From Orychophragmus violaceus (taxonomy: Eukaryota > Streptophyta > Magnoliopsida > Brassicales > Brassicaceae), in the NCBI GenBank assembly GCA_030180135.1, contig CM058239.1, positions 59,475,246-59,539,245 on the forward strand: a stretch of DNA of 64,000 nt, read 5' to 3'. Both the position numbers and the translations under genes were made by a program. Each line of letters starts with the position of its first letter. Position 1 is the first letter of the stretch. Shown here piece by piece: positions 23,436-35,900 of the stretch. The notes below the pieces were generated by a model that saw nothing but the letters and a program-made list of their open reading frames with translations, did no database searches and was not told the origin of the DNA.

Positions 23436-24335
23436 GGAGAAAGAGGTGGCTTACGGGGTGCCACCTTACCCGAAGTAGAACCGGTGTAACAACCGTTAGT
23501 CTTTTGGCGATGAGAAGTAGAAGCTTCCGTGTCATCCACTTCAAGCGATTTACGTTTGGCGCCCTGAGATACTTCATGACCATCCGAAGAGACCTGTCCG
23601 AGTCGAGGTGATGACGGGTGAGCCGGGGCAGGAAGGAGAATGTCCGAGCTAGAGAGAACCAAATTCCTCGAGTTTGCTTCTTGCTGTGCACTAGAATGAG
23701 CATCATCCTGATGGTCCTCGGCATCAGCATCCACACCCAGCATCAAAGGCTCAGAGAGCTGAGAAATCACCGGACATGGGAGGTCAATGTCCGCCTGAGG
23801 AACTGGACTGGGAGGGGGTGAAGGAGGATGAACGTTGAGAGGGAAAACAGTTGGAATGAGAGGTGGTGGGACATCACATGTATCAATCGCATGACACATG
23901 CTTCCACATGAGGCACAGAATCTGCGGAGCTTCTCGAAAGTGAACCGAATCAGAACTGGTTCGGCATCTGGATCAAAGCGTACAAAACGAACGAAGATCA
24001 AAGGCCTGTATGCGCGAACAGTGACGCGAGCCCAAATCGTTCCAGCCTGAAACCAAGAAGGTTGTTGGATGATGATATCATCGACATGACCAAGCACGCA
24101 AGCAATCTCCCTTATAGCTCGATCTTCGCGAGAATCGTCTGGTATGTTATCGATCTTAACCCAAAACGCTATTAACTCAAGAAAATCAGGAGCAAAACGC
24201 CTCGTCCACCGATCAACAACCACCATCCACTCTCGATAGGTCCACGGTTCATTCTCAAGAACGATTAGGAGGTGATGTTCCTGGCGAAAGAAGAACTGCA
24301 CAGTTCCGTCGTCGTTAATTCGGCTTGTAACCCTC
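23432..24335 (-). pseudogene. LINE ORF1 fragment, duplicate copy
   Basis: DUF4283-like region, CX2CX4HX4C knuckle and acidic/proline-rich tail as in 13980-14883. The N-terminal part upstream of VTSRIND is deleted. No ATG remains in frame at the new edge, so it has no proper start. Confidence 0.88.
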
Positions 24336-24343
24336 AAATATTT

Positions 24344-24720
24344 TATAATAGCACTAAATTAATGATATAATAAAATATTTGACATCACGAATAAAGTGCT
24401 ATTATAAAATATTTAATGACACTTTATATACGCCATTATAAAATATTTACTAGCACTGAAAATGTGATATTATAATTTATACTACGGCACTAAAATATCG
24501 CTATGGAAAACTGCATGATAGCCCTAAATATGTGTTATAAAATAATATCCGATAGCGATTATTTAATTCTACAATTTGTCAATTTATTATAGCATTAAAA
24601 AAACGCTATGGTAGAGGGGGGTCTATTATAGCTGCGGCTGACATAGCGTTCATGAAAACGCTACTAAAACCCTATCGTAGCGTTTTCCGTGTGCTACTAA
24701 TACCAATATTTCTTGTAGTG
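24344..24720 (+). mobile_element. CACTA 3' end, duplicate copy
   Basis: Copy of 15440-15816 with a few substitutions, ending TTTCTTGTAGTG. Its left edge abuts the LINE ORF1 remnant through the unit 2 deletion. Confidence 0.8.
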
Positions 24721-25433
24721 TTATATAGCCAAAGCTTCATTTCTTGATTGAAGTCACCTGTCCCTGCTTCTCCATCAGCAAGCCACGCCACCCCCTCCAA
24801 GAATCAGCCAAGTTCAATGTTTCTCCTCTCCTCATGACACCTTGCACATATCCAAAAAGTTCAATGTTTCTCCTCTCCTCATGACACCTTGCACATATCC
24901 AAATTCAATGAATCCAACTCATCCTTTGAACCCAAACAAAAAGAGGTGGCGCCATGGGTAGGTTTACACTTGTCATTTCAGGGTTGATTCTGACCAAAAA
25001 CGGTGAACAAATCTGCTCAAATCATCTTGTAACTGCGTTCCGTTCCGATGCTTCGGTTTAACTTGTTTTGCATTTAATATTTTAAAAAATCCTTAGATGC
25101 TTCCATAAATCCACCAAGCCTCCTTTTCAGATTCTAGATGATCTTAGATGAATTTAGAAATTTGAATCACTCCGTTTGGACACCCGTAGCTCACATTATG
25201 AATTTTATAAGTTTTATCGGTTTTATCGGTTTCCATTCCTAATAGTCTTTAAAACTCATCTACGGTCCGTTTCCACCATTCTTGGTCTCCTAAATGTTTT
25301 CTTTACTTAAAAAGAAGAACATTTGGACCATATCAGCTTCCGGCTCGTATTTTGGTAAAATTATCAGAATGCCCCTCATCTCTTACAAATTACAGAAATG
25401 CCCCTGTTAACTAATTTTGTGAGACAAGGTATT
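24721..25433. other. Non-coding stretch, duplicate copy, with 47-bp tandem repeat
   Basis: Copy of 15817-16530, including the 47-bp tandem duplication at about 24810-24903. No gene recognised. Confidence 0.7.
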
Positions 25434-28400
25434 ACATATCTGGTGAATTGAACTTAGTTAGTCGTGAAAGCATGCTGAAAAATATTGAAATTCAGACGTT
25501 CGACAGCAAATTACCCTATGTTTTGTTGACGGAGGTAGAAAGGTTCTTCTACGTTGGAAAGTATCGGGAAGAGGACGAATTGGATTTGGTGTCTCTGAGT
25601 TTAACTGGAAGAGTACAAAAATGGTTTTCTTGGGAGTTAAATAGAGATGGTTTTAGCAGCTGAAATGGTTTTAAGGAGAAATTGTTGTTGCGATTTGCTG
25701 AATCAATCGAGGATGAGCCATCAAGTTGGTTGTTTGCGCTTAAACATACTGGCACAGTGAATGACTTTGTATCATAATTTGAGAAACTATCTACGTTAGT
25801 GCCAGGGTTGGATGATCAGCATATGATTAAGATTTTCTACAATGCCTAACAAAGAGATGCGTGAAGTAATCATAATAAAAGAACCGCATGGTCTTCGGAA
25901 TCATATCGCAGCTGTGTTACAAATGGAATCTAGCACTTTCTCTAAGGTGGTGGGAGATTCAGAGAAGCAAAACAAAGATCGTCAGAGATCATCAGTGAGC
26001 TACACAAGCTGGAACAAGAATGTGAAACAGATTTCCTCTACTTGGTATGATCAAGATCGACAAAACAAAGAGTTCACAAAGAGTATCAACAACAAATAGA
26101 ATCTGGCACAAACTAAAACATACAACAGGCCAAAGCAAAGATACTCTGACTTACAACTATATGTGATAAGAAAAGAAGGGCTTTGTTTCAAATGTGGAGG
26201 TAAATTTTCAAAGGTTCACGTTCGCGAATGTCCAATGAGGGAGCTTAAAATTCTAACAGTGATCAACGGTTATGACATAGAGGATTTGATGGTGAAGAGG
26301 AGGAGGTAGATACAGAACAAGCATTGGTTGTTCAGGAATTAATGGTTTTATCCTTGAGTTCATTCTTGGGATTACATTCTGCTTAGAGTATAAAACTCAG
26401 AGGTAGGATATGTAAGAGTGAGGTGATAGTCATGCTCGACAGTGGAGGATCCCATAACTTCATATCATCTGAAGTTGTGAAGAAGTTGCGTTTGAAACTT
26501 TGTGCAACAAGCAGCTTAGATGTGTTATTGGGAAATGGAGTCACTGTTCAAGGCGTAGGAACTTTTCCAGGAGTACAATTCCAATTGTCAAACAACAATT
26601 TCACATCTGACTTCATCTCACTGGAACTAGGGACGGTGGATGTTATTCTGGGAATCCAATGGTTAAAGACTTTAGGAAAATGTGAGGTTGATAAGAAGGA
26701 GAAATCACTCTCATTTGTCTATCAAGGAAAAATGGTGACATTGGTAGGTGATCCATCACTGCATTTTCCTAAACTTTATTTTAAATCATTGCCCCCATAC
26801 ACGAAGCATTGAATTACAAGGAAGTTATGCGCTTGTTCAAACCAATGTGATAGTGTCACCTAATCATGTTATAGTTCCACCAGAAATTGGTATACTCTTG
26901 AAAACATATGAAGGTGTGTTCGCATCTCCAACTACATTATCTCCAAACAGGGGTCGTTAACATGCCATTATCCTTAAACCAGGAGTATCGGCCATTTCCG
27001 TAAGACCTTATCGATACCCTCATGTAAAAACGATAGTGATAGAAAGTATGGTTGAAAAGATGCTGAAAGCAGGAGTCATACCAGCGAGTACAAGTCCCTT
27101 TTCAAGTCTTGTCCTATTGGTCAAAAAGAAAGACGATTCTTGGTGTTTTGTGTTGACTACATGGCTTTGAATATATAGACTATTCCTGATCGTTTTCCAA
27201 TTCCAATGATAGATCAATTACTTGATGAACTGCATGGTGCTACTATTTTTTAAAGATGGACTTAAGATCAGGATATCACCAGATTTGTATGAGAGAGCAA
27301 GACATTGAGAAGAATGCATTCAACACATTGGAAGGACATTACGGATTTTTAGTTATGCCTTTTGGGCTTACTAATGCTCCCGCAACTTTTCAGGCACTTA
27401 TGAATTCAGTTTTCAGAGAATAGCTAAGGAAATTTGTTCTGGTTTTCTGCAACGATGTGTTGGTTTATAGCAGTGATGTGTAATCTCATGTGGAACACCT
27501 AAAAGTAGTAATGGAAGTGTTTGTACAACACAAGCTACTGGCTAACAGAAAGAAATACATCTTTGGGATGCCCAAGTGGAATATTTGATTAATATCATCT
27601 CTTCTGATGGGGTAGCAACAGATGCAGCTAAGACAAATGCAATACGTAAATTGCCAACTCCTAATACAATCAAACAACTCAGAGGATTCCTTGGATTAAC
27701 TGGGTAACACTTGCGATTCGTGCAGAACCATGGGGTCCATAGCCAAACCTTTTACTGAACTACTGAAAAAAGATCAGTTTCACTGGTCTTTGGCAGTTTT
27801 TAAGTGGAAGCATTACTTGTTGGGGAATCGATTTATTGTGCATACATATCGACGAAGTCTTAAGTACCTATTGGACCAGAAATAAGTTAACATGGAATAT
27901 CAGAAATCGTTGGTGAAGCTTCTGATCATTGATTTCGAAATATTGTATAAACCAGGTTGTGAGATCAAAACAGCGGATTGACTGTCAAGAATGGGGTTTG
28001 AGACAGTGGAAGTTGATTTGTTAGTTTGACAGTATTTACTGTCTTACAGATACAAGAGTTATACAGAGAAACAGAGGCTGATACAAAATTACAGAATCTG
28101 AAGCAACAAGTTGAAACAGGAAAAATAGACAACAAAAATTACACTACAAGGAAGGGGAAATTATGGTACAAGAAGAAGTTGTTGATTCCTATAACATCAG
28201 CTTTTATTCATTTCATTCTCCATGAGTATCACAATGGTCACGTGGGTGGACATTCATGAATTCTCAAGACAACAAAAAGAATACAGAGCACATTTCATTG
28301 GGAAGGACTTAGGAAAATGGTTCAGCGATATGTTGCAGAATATGAGGTATGCCAAAAGCATAAATACTCAACTTTATCTCATGCTGGTATCCAACAACCA

Positions 28401-29574
28401 CTGCCAATTCGATAAAAGAAATTGAAAGATTTATCGATCGATTGTTTTGAAGGTCTTCATCTTCTCATGGGTATGGTTATTTTAGTGGTTGTTGATCGTT
28501 TGAGTAAGTACGGGCATTTTTTTGGGAATGAGACATCATTTTCTGCTGCGGATGTTGTTAATCGATTCATGACAGAAATAGTGAGACTTCATGGGTTTCC
28601 TATGACAATAGTATCTGACAGAGATAAGATATTTGTGAGTAGCTTTTGGAAGGAGCTGTTTGGTTAGCTGGCACTAAGTTGAAATACAGTACTGCATTTC
28701 ATCCTCAAACAGACGATCAAACAGAGGTCTAGAACAGGTGCTTGGAGATATACTTGCCCTGCTTTTCTTTAGGTTATCCGAGAACTTGGTATAAATTCCT
28801 CTCTTGGGCCGAGTTATAGTACAACACCTAATTACATACTTCTCTGAAGACATCACCATTCAAGATAGTCTATGGCAGAGAGCCTCATGCATTGTTAAGA
28901 TACGAAGAAGGATCAACTCAAAATGGAGATTTGGAAGAATTATCGAAAGAAAGAGATTCAATGTTGTAACAAGTTAAAATGCACTTGGGGAGAGCTCAAT
29001 ATCTGATGATGGTGAGTGAAGATAAGAAGAGAAGGGATGTAGAGTTTGTTGTAGGAGGTTGGGTATTTCTGAAGTTGAAACCTTACAGATAGCAGATGGT
29101 AGTTAAAAGGTTTTGTCAAAAACTTGCAGCAAAGCTCTTCTGGCCATATGAAATTATGGAGAGAATTGACAAAACTGATTATCATTTGAATCTTCCACAT
29201 GAATCAAAAATCCATCATGTTTTCCATGCCTCACAATTGAAGTATGTAGTTGGACATAACCATACAGTCCAACCAATACCACCTATGGTGACTGATCTAG
29301 TTGAGCAACAACGGGTACCTTAGGAAGTGTTGGCCATAAGATATGGTGCAAAAGGAGAAGTTGAATGGCTGGTAAAACGGCAGAATCAACCGACTTGTGA
29401 CAACACTTGGATGCTCTCAAAGAATTTTACACAACAATTTTCAAACAATAAGCTTGGGGACAAGCTTGTTTTAAAAGGAGGTAGTATTGATAAGGTTCAT
29501 TTGTCTTATTATCGCAAGAAGAAGAGCGTGTTGACCGAGTCAAACGTCCAATCAGAAGCTATTGAGCTGGAGTA
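25434..29574 (+). pseudogene. Degenerate Ty3/gypsy gag-pol, duplicate copy
   Basis: Copy of 16530-20670 at an offset of 8904 bp. Gag (25448-26099), protease (26423-26812), RT (about 26960-27600), integrase (28422-28667) and the chromodomain-like end (29096-29460) carry the same stops and the same altered RT active site. All disabling changes therefore predate the duplication. Only scattered substitutions separate the copies. Confidence 0.87.
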
Positions 29575-30902
29575 AAGAAGACGAGCTGGAGTTTGCTTCT
29601 TTATTAATGAATAAGACAGAGTATAAATAGCTTTGAGAGTTTTTGTTTCAATTATCGAAATTTTTAAATATGTTGTAAGCATGATGAGCTTGGCTCCAAT
29701 CGACATAAGATTGTGAGAGAAAGATTTGACAATTTGTACTTCATCTTTTCATTCATTCAATACAGAATCGTACTTCGAGTCTTAACATATAATTTTGTTC
29801 ATGTACATTCAATCGTATAAAAAATTGCTGCCTATGACGCACAAGGACTCCGCAGCGGTGGCTGATGTATGGCCATTGACTTCTGCTTTTGATGGATACT
29901 TGTTGGCGAAGTCGCCAATACAGGCAAGTTTCTTACTTTTTACCCTCTAATTATGGTAATGTTCATCAAATAATATTCAGTGATCACAGTGCGTACGATC
30001 TATTTGGTGTGGAAATGGAATTAGAGAAATTTTTTTTCTTTCATTTGAATTCGACTATAATTTTACAATGCAAGTTAAAGTTTTTGGCTTGATGTACCTG
30101 AAACTTAGAGTTAAGCAAAGTTGGAAGTTTGGGTGGTTCTTTGAATTGATGGTGGATGTAGTGTCTTAGATATATGTTCGTAATAATCGTGAATGGAGAA
30201 GGTGCTCGTATTCTTAATACATATTGAGTTATTGCTTCACATACAGTGAAAGTGTTAGTCATCTTGTGGCAAACGGTGTTATGTGGTTTCAGTTATGTTT
30301 CTTTTTCGTTGTACCTTATTATGGTTGGTCCTTCCATGTGCATTATTTTGTAATGTGATATGTGTCATTGAACTAAAGTATAGTTGAACAAGTGTGGTAT
30401 GAATATGGTTTTCTGATTTTGTATATTTATTTAGATAGAAGTGTTCATATGATTTTTTTTACTAGACAAGTTTTCATCAAGACTTTGATTTCAGCAACTA
30501 AGCAACTAAAATAAGACATCCTGATTTACATTCCAGATTACAGGTGAGGTAAAACATTGTACAACATTCCACTAGATGCGTGTTATATGGTCATGCGGCC
30601 TGAGCTCACTCAGCTCCATTGCCTCGAAAAATTGGATTGGAGAAAAACAGAGAAATATAAATGTGAAAAAGAATGAGTGTGAAAGTGAAGATGAGATTGG
30701 AAATATATATAAAAAAAAACATCAATTCTTGCATAGAAAACACACATTAAAATTATTTTGGACTAGAAAATGAAGTAAGGCCCAGTTGAAAACAATAACA
30801 ATACAGAACCTAAGTTTAATTAATGAAATGCAACCAAATATTTGCCTTAAAAAACCTCAAAACACATTGAACCCCACGCATGCGTGGGATGAACACACCT
30901 AG
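29575..30902 (+). mobile_element. Gypsy flank and Helitron 3' end, duplicate copy
   Basis: Copy of 20671-21997. The terminal hairpin at 30873-30888 is a perfect palindrome (CCCACGCATGCGTGGG), and CTAG lies at 30899-30902 before T. Unit 1 has one mismatch in the same hairpin, so this copy preserves the better Helitron terminus. The left limit of the Helitron is not resolved. Confidence 0.65.
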
Positions 30903-31095
30903 TTCTAATAAGGTATTTTTGAAATCACGTAGATTTTCTGTCATTCTGATAACACCATTAATAAAGGTATGGTATGGTTAAAATACGGTTTGTCTCAATT
31001 GTTTTTTTTTGGTGAAAATTGGTTACTTTGTAAGTTGTAAAATAAAATTTTGTTTTTTTAACATAAAATTTGAAAATAACAAACTAAACAGCAAA

Positions 31096-31273
31096 AAAAA
31101 AACTAATAGAAAGTCACATTTTATTTCTTTTATCTCTTCATCTCGGTATATCCACTATGACGAGTTTCTCTTATATATTTTTATTTATATATAAGATGAA
31201 AATAGGTTTATTAGTCATCTTTAAAAGAAATCATAACTAATGAATAATGTGGATTCAAAATCCTGGAACACAA
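31096..31273. other. Short single-copy AT-rich segment
   Basis: Starts at the A run ending unit 2 and runs to the reverse solo LTR. No gene seen. Confidence 0.6.
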
Positions 31274-32102
31274 TGATATTCTCAAAGTTTAAATTTCCTA
31301 GAGCTACATCACAAGCTACACCACAAGTGCACAAAATACAATTGTAATATATAGGGGTCGAATCTATAGAAACTCAAAACTCTCACGATACTTTTTGATT
31401 CGAATTAAGCTAAGCATGAATAGTTGTAATGAATAAAAGCATTGCAGGAAACAATAAAATCGGTTTTAAATCAATCAAGGGAAAGCGTTAGGTCTAGAGA
31501 ATTTCTCAGGAAATCAAGTAATGCAGATCAATTTACCAGTCATGATCGAATTACGAACAACTTCTAGAACTCAAATCACAGAGATAAAATAAACCAACTT
31601 TGGATGCGAGAATTTACTAAGTTTATAGCTTAAGAATCAAAATTCCTTTGTGATTCATAAAGTCTAAACTAGCATTAAGCGCAAGTTCGGTTTGTTTACA
31701 AACTATCTAATCCAAATTTCTTTGCAGTTATCTAATTTGCTCACTCTAAGTTCTATCAGATAATAAATCACATTTTCTTATCAACTTAATAACTTATGAA
31801 CTAAATTCTAGGTGATTAATCTAGAACTAGCTTTAAGAACAACCTATGTGAAGAACTAATCAAGTTATGAATCCTAACCAATCAATCAATCTAACATTTC
31901 ATGAAATCCCTAACGAAAAACTCTAAACCTAACAAGAGATCTACTAAGACATATCGAATGAACAAAATAGATATCATATAAATCAATAGATAAAGAAACA
32001 GAGTTTCAAAATCTTCTCTCAGGGTTACAGAGTATCGGATCAGCCCCAAGTTTTCTTTCTCTCAAAAACTCAAAGTATGAAAGTATCACTACAAGAAAAC
32101 TG

Positions 32103-32820
32103 CCGATTAGCTACGAAATCCGTAGCTAATTTTTTCCAGATACGGATAGCTACAGATTAGCTATGACTGCAAACCGTAGCTAGTTCGTATCTATCTGTAG
32201 CTATATAGCTATGGAATTTGATCGTAGCTATTCGTAGCTCAATAGCTACAAATAGATACGACGAAGTCGTAGAAAAAAATAGCTGCGATTAGCTACGTAA
32301 ACTGTCGTAGATAAGTAGATAAATAGCCACGACATATTTTCGTAGCTATTTGCAGCTAATTTGCTACGAATAGCTACGAACACCAATAGCTACGCTTAGC
32401 TGCGATTTCCGTCATAGCTAAATATCTACGAAAACATACGTGTCTATTCGTAGCAAATATAGCTGAAAATAGCTACGAACTAACCGTAGAAATGTTTAGC
32501 TAGGAATAGCTACGATTTTTGTCGTAGCTATTTTAGCTACGAAAAAAGTCGTAGCAATCCATAGCCATAGCTACGGTTCTGGGCGTAGCGATCCGTAACT
32601 AAGTACCCCAATAATACACTCGTGAGTCGACTGTATGTATTGTCATTCATATGTGTCCATCAATCTTTCACTCTGCCGTGTTCAGAGAATATATTCTCTT
32701 TAATTACGGCTAGAGTCGTAGCTATCCGCAGCTAAGTGGTTATATCATGTTGTCGGAAAAAATCTAGATAGCTACAACTCTTTCCATAGCTATCCGCAGC
32801 TAAGATCTTTTATAAAAGAA
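32103..32820. repeat. CACTA left subterminal repeat array
   Basis: Dense short repeats built on TAGCTACG, CGTAGCTA, CCGTAGC and TAGCTGCG in both orientations. In CACTA elements such arrays bind the TnpA protein during excision. The same motif fills 40640-41230, and stray copies occur at about 38021-38060 and 38145-38180. Confidence 0.85.
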
Positions 32821-32924
32821 CAAGACCACATAAGCTTCTCACTCACAAACATTTGAAAATATAATTCATACACACGATCGAGAACAAAAAAAATTATGAT
32901 TTCATTTTTTTGTCATTCTGTAAA

Positions 32925-35900
32925 ATGAGTGCTTTTTTATTTATCGAGAGAATGGATGTATAAACGTTTAAGACGTTCTGGTCTTTTTGTGTGTAAGAAA
33001 TTCGAGGAGGGATTAAATTATTTTATTTCGTTTGTGTGTAGTCAAGATTATTATCTTGAACACGAGGTCTTGTTCTGTCCATGTAAGAGGTGCAAAAATC
33101 AAAAGTGCCATGATGCTGCTACTGTGACGACCCATCTTCTGTTAAAAGGCTTTACCGAAAACTATTTTGTGTGGACGCACCACGGAGAACAAGGTTACTA
33201 TGGCGGCGAAGCATCTACAAGTCATTATGGCGGCTAAGCTTCCACAAGTCATCACGTGGCTGGAGGTGAAACAGGGACTGGATATCCTATACAAGTTCCG
33301 ATGGATGATCAGTTTCGTGATACCAATGAAGATTTCAACATGTTACCTAACGATGTCTAAAATATAGAACCAATCTACCATGATTCTGTTTACCACGCTT
33401 TAGAAGCCGCAAATCAACCTTTATACAATGGGTGCGCTGATGGGAGAACTCAATTGTACTTGACGTCAAAAGTGATGAATTGGAAGACCAATTTCAATAT
33501 CCCGGACGAATGTCTAGACGATATCGCTCAGACATTTTGTTATGTTCTTCCATCGCCTAATAAAGCTCCGACATCATATTACGAGACGAAGAAGTTGACG
33601 TGGTATCTTAGGTTGCCATGTCATAAGATTGATGTGTGCGAGGAGAATTGTATGTTATTTTGGAAGGGAGCTGATCGTGAGTTGTCACATTGTCGGTTTT
33701 GTGGAAAAGATCGATATGAACCAAATGTGGGTCGATCAGGGAAGAAGATACCAAACAAAGGATGTTTTATCTACCACTTGGTGATCGGCTAAAGCGACTA
33801 TACCAATCAAAGACGACTGTGTCACATATGAGGTGGAATGCGGAATATGTGTCACCAGAACGAGAAATGCATCATCCCTCAGACGAAAGAGCATGGAAGC
33901 ATTTTAAAGAGGTATATCCTACTTTTGGTTATGAGAGTCACAATGTTTATCTTGGTTTATCAATAGATGGATTTAACCCGATTGGAATGAACGGACAATC
34001 ATACTCTGTTTGGCCCGTCATTGTGACGTCATACAATTTGCCCCCAAGAATGTGCATGAAAAGAGAATATTTCTTCCTCTCTATATTAGTGCCAGGGCCA
34101 AACCATGAAAAGAGAATATTTCTTCTTGCAACCGTTGATTGAAGAGTTACAAAATTTATGGAGTGACGGAGTGGATACTTACGATGGGTCGCGTCAAGAA
34201 ATTTTCACGATGCGAGCTGCTTTGATGTGGACGATAAGCGATTTTCCCGCCTACGGCATGCTATCAGGATGGATGACAAATGGGAGCTTGTCCATATTCT
34301 ATGGATGAGACAAAATCATTTTGGTTGCCTCATGGAAGGAAGCACGGTTGGTTTGATTGTCACATGAGCTTTTTGGTTAGAGGACATCCTTACAGGCGGA
34401 ATGTTAATCTTTCTTGAAGAACAAAACGGTGCACGACGATCCTCCACCATGGCTCACCGAAGAAGAAATCTTACACGAAAGGATAAATAATATAGTCGGG
34501 CTACGCAAAACAGTGGAATACGGAGGCAAAGGACACAACAATCCTTCTTGAACCATAGATGAATATGGTGTTGCTCATAATTGGGTGAAAAGTATCTTCT
34601 GGGAGTTGCCGTACTGGGAGAATCTACTTCTTCGGCACAACCTGGATTTTATACATATCGAGAAAAATTTCTTCGATAATCTCATCAACATGGTGCTTAA
34701 CGTTCCGGGGAAGACAAAAGATAGCATAAAATCCAGACAAGATCTCCCTTCGTTCTGCAAAAGGCCTGATTTAGAGGTTACTTAAGATGGAAGAGTCCTA
34801 TTCCAATCTTTAGATTGCCGAAAGAAGGCAAAGAAATGCTTTTAACATGGTTGAAGACCGAGATTAGATTTCTGGACGGGTATGTATCAAATGTTTCACA
34901 TTGTGTTAACGTTGAGAGTGGAAAAATACCAGGTCTAAAAAGTCATGACTGTCATGTTATCATGCAACGACTTCTTCCTATTGCATTTTCTGAACTACTT
35001 CCGAAAGCTGTTCATGTGGCAATTTCAGGTAATAATTATTCAAGTTTATTTATTTGTTTTTTCACATATTAATTTTGTTTTATTTAATTATATGAACTAA
35101 TCATCTATTGTTTCAATTTATGCAGAAATTGCTCTCTTTTTCGAGATATATCGACCAAAATGTTAAGGAACGAAGATGTTGCCACATTGAAAGAAAATAT
35201 CGCTATGAAGCTTTGCAATTTGGAAAAAAATCTTTACACCGGCTTTTTTTGATGTGATGGAACATCTTCCAATGCATCTACCCGATGAAGCTACACTAGG
35301 CGGGCCGGTCCAGTACAGGTGGATGTATTCTTTTGAAAGGTACATGTATCACCTGAGAAAGAAGGTTAAAAACAAAGCTCGAATTGGAGGATCAATAGTA
35401 GCTCAGTGTGTGACCGAAGAGATTTCCTATGTGACATACAATTACATTACACCACCACTAGTTGTGGATCCCAAAGAAGACGTGAAGTAAATTCGGTTCA
35501 CCTACAAATTTCCTGATGTCCCGACTATGTTCCAACAAGTAGGAAGAATCAGTGGCAAATCAGCAACAACGTGGTTAGATGATGTGGCTTATAATGTGCT
35601 TCAGACATTTTTACTGCTCAAGTGCAGAGATTTTGAACCGTACGAAAGGTATGATGTCTTCCGTTATAATTTTTTATATTTTTACAATTTCGGTTTCATG
35701 TTCAGTACTAAAACTATTTGTGCAGGATGTGGTAAGAGAAGATGGCGTTTGATTTACCAAACATTACTTAGGACGAATTGACAAAAGCAAAAGATACTCA
35801 GTTTGCATTGTGGTGTCAAGACTACGTAACTTTTTAAAATGAATTATACTTGTCATATATTTATTAACACATCTAGCATGTCATTTGAATTTCTCTTTAA

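Larger units (their letters stand above)
22190..31095. repeat. Unit 2 of ~9-kb direct tandem duplication
   Basis: Second copy of 12738-22189, lacking the segment equivalent to 14884-15439. It begins inside the LINE ORF2 with no LINE 3' part and no insertion signature. This shows it arose by duplication, not by retrotransposition. Confidence 0.93.

Noticed and set aside
32103..32820. Regularly repeated short motifs that might suggest a CRISPR-like or satellite array
   Set aside because: Motifs occur in both orientations at irregular spacing next to a CACTA terminus, and are mirrored at the other end. They are CACTA subterminal repeats.
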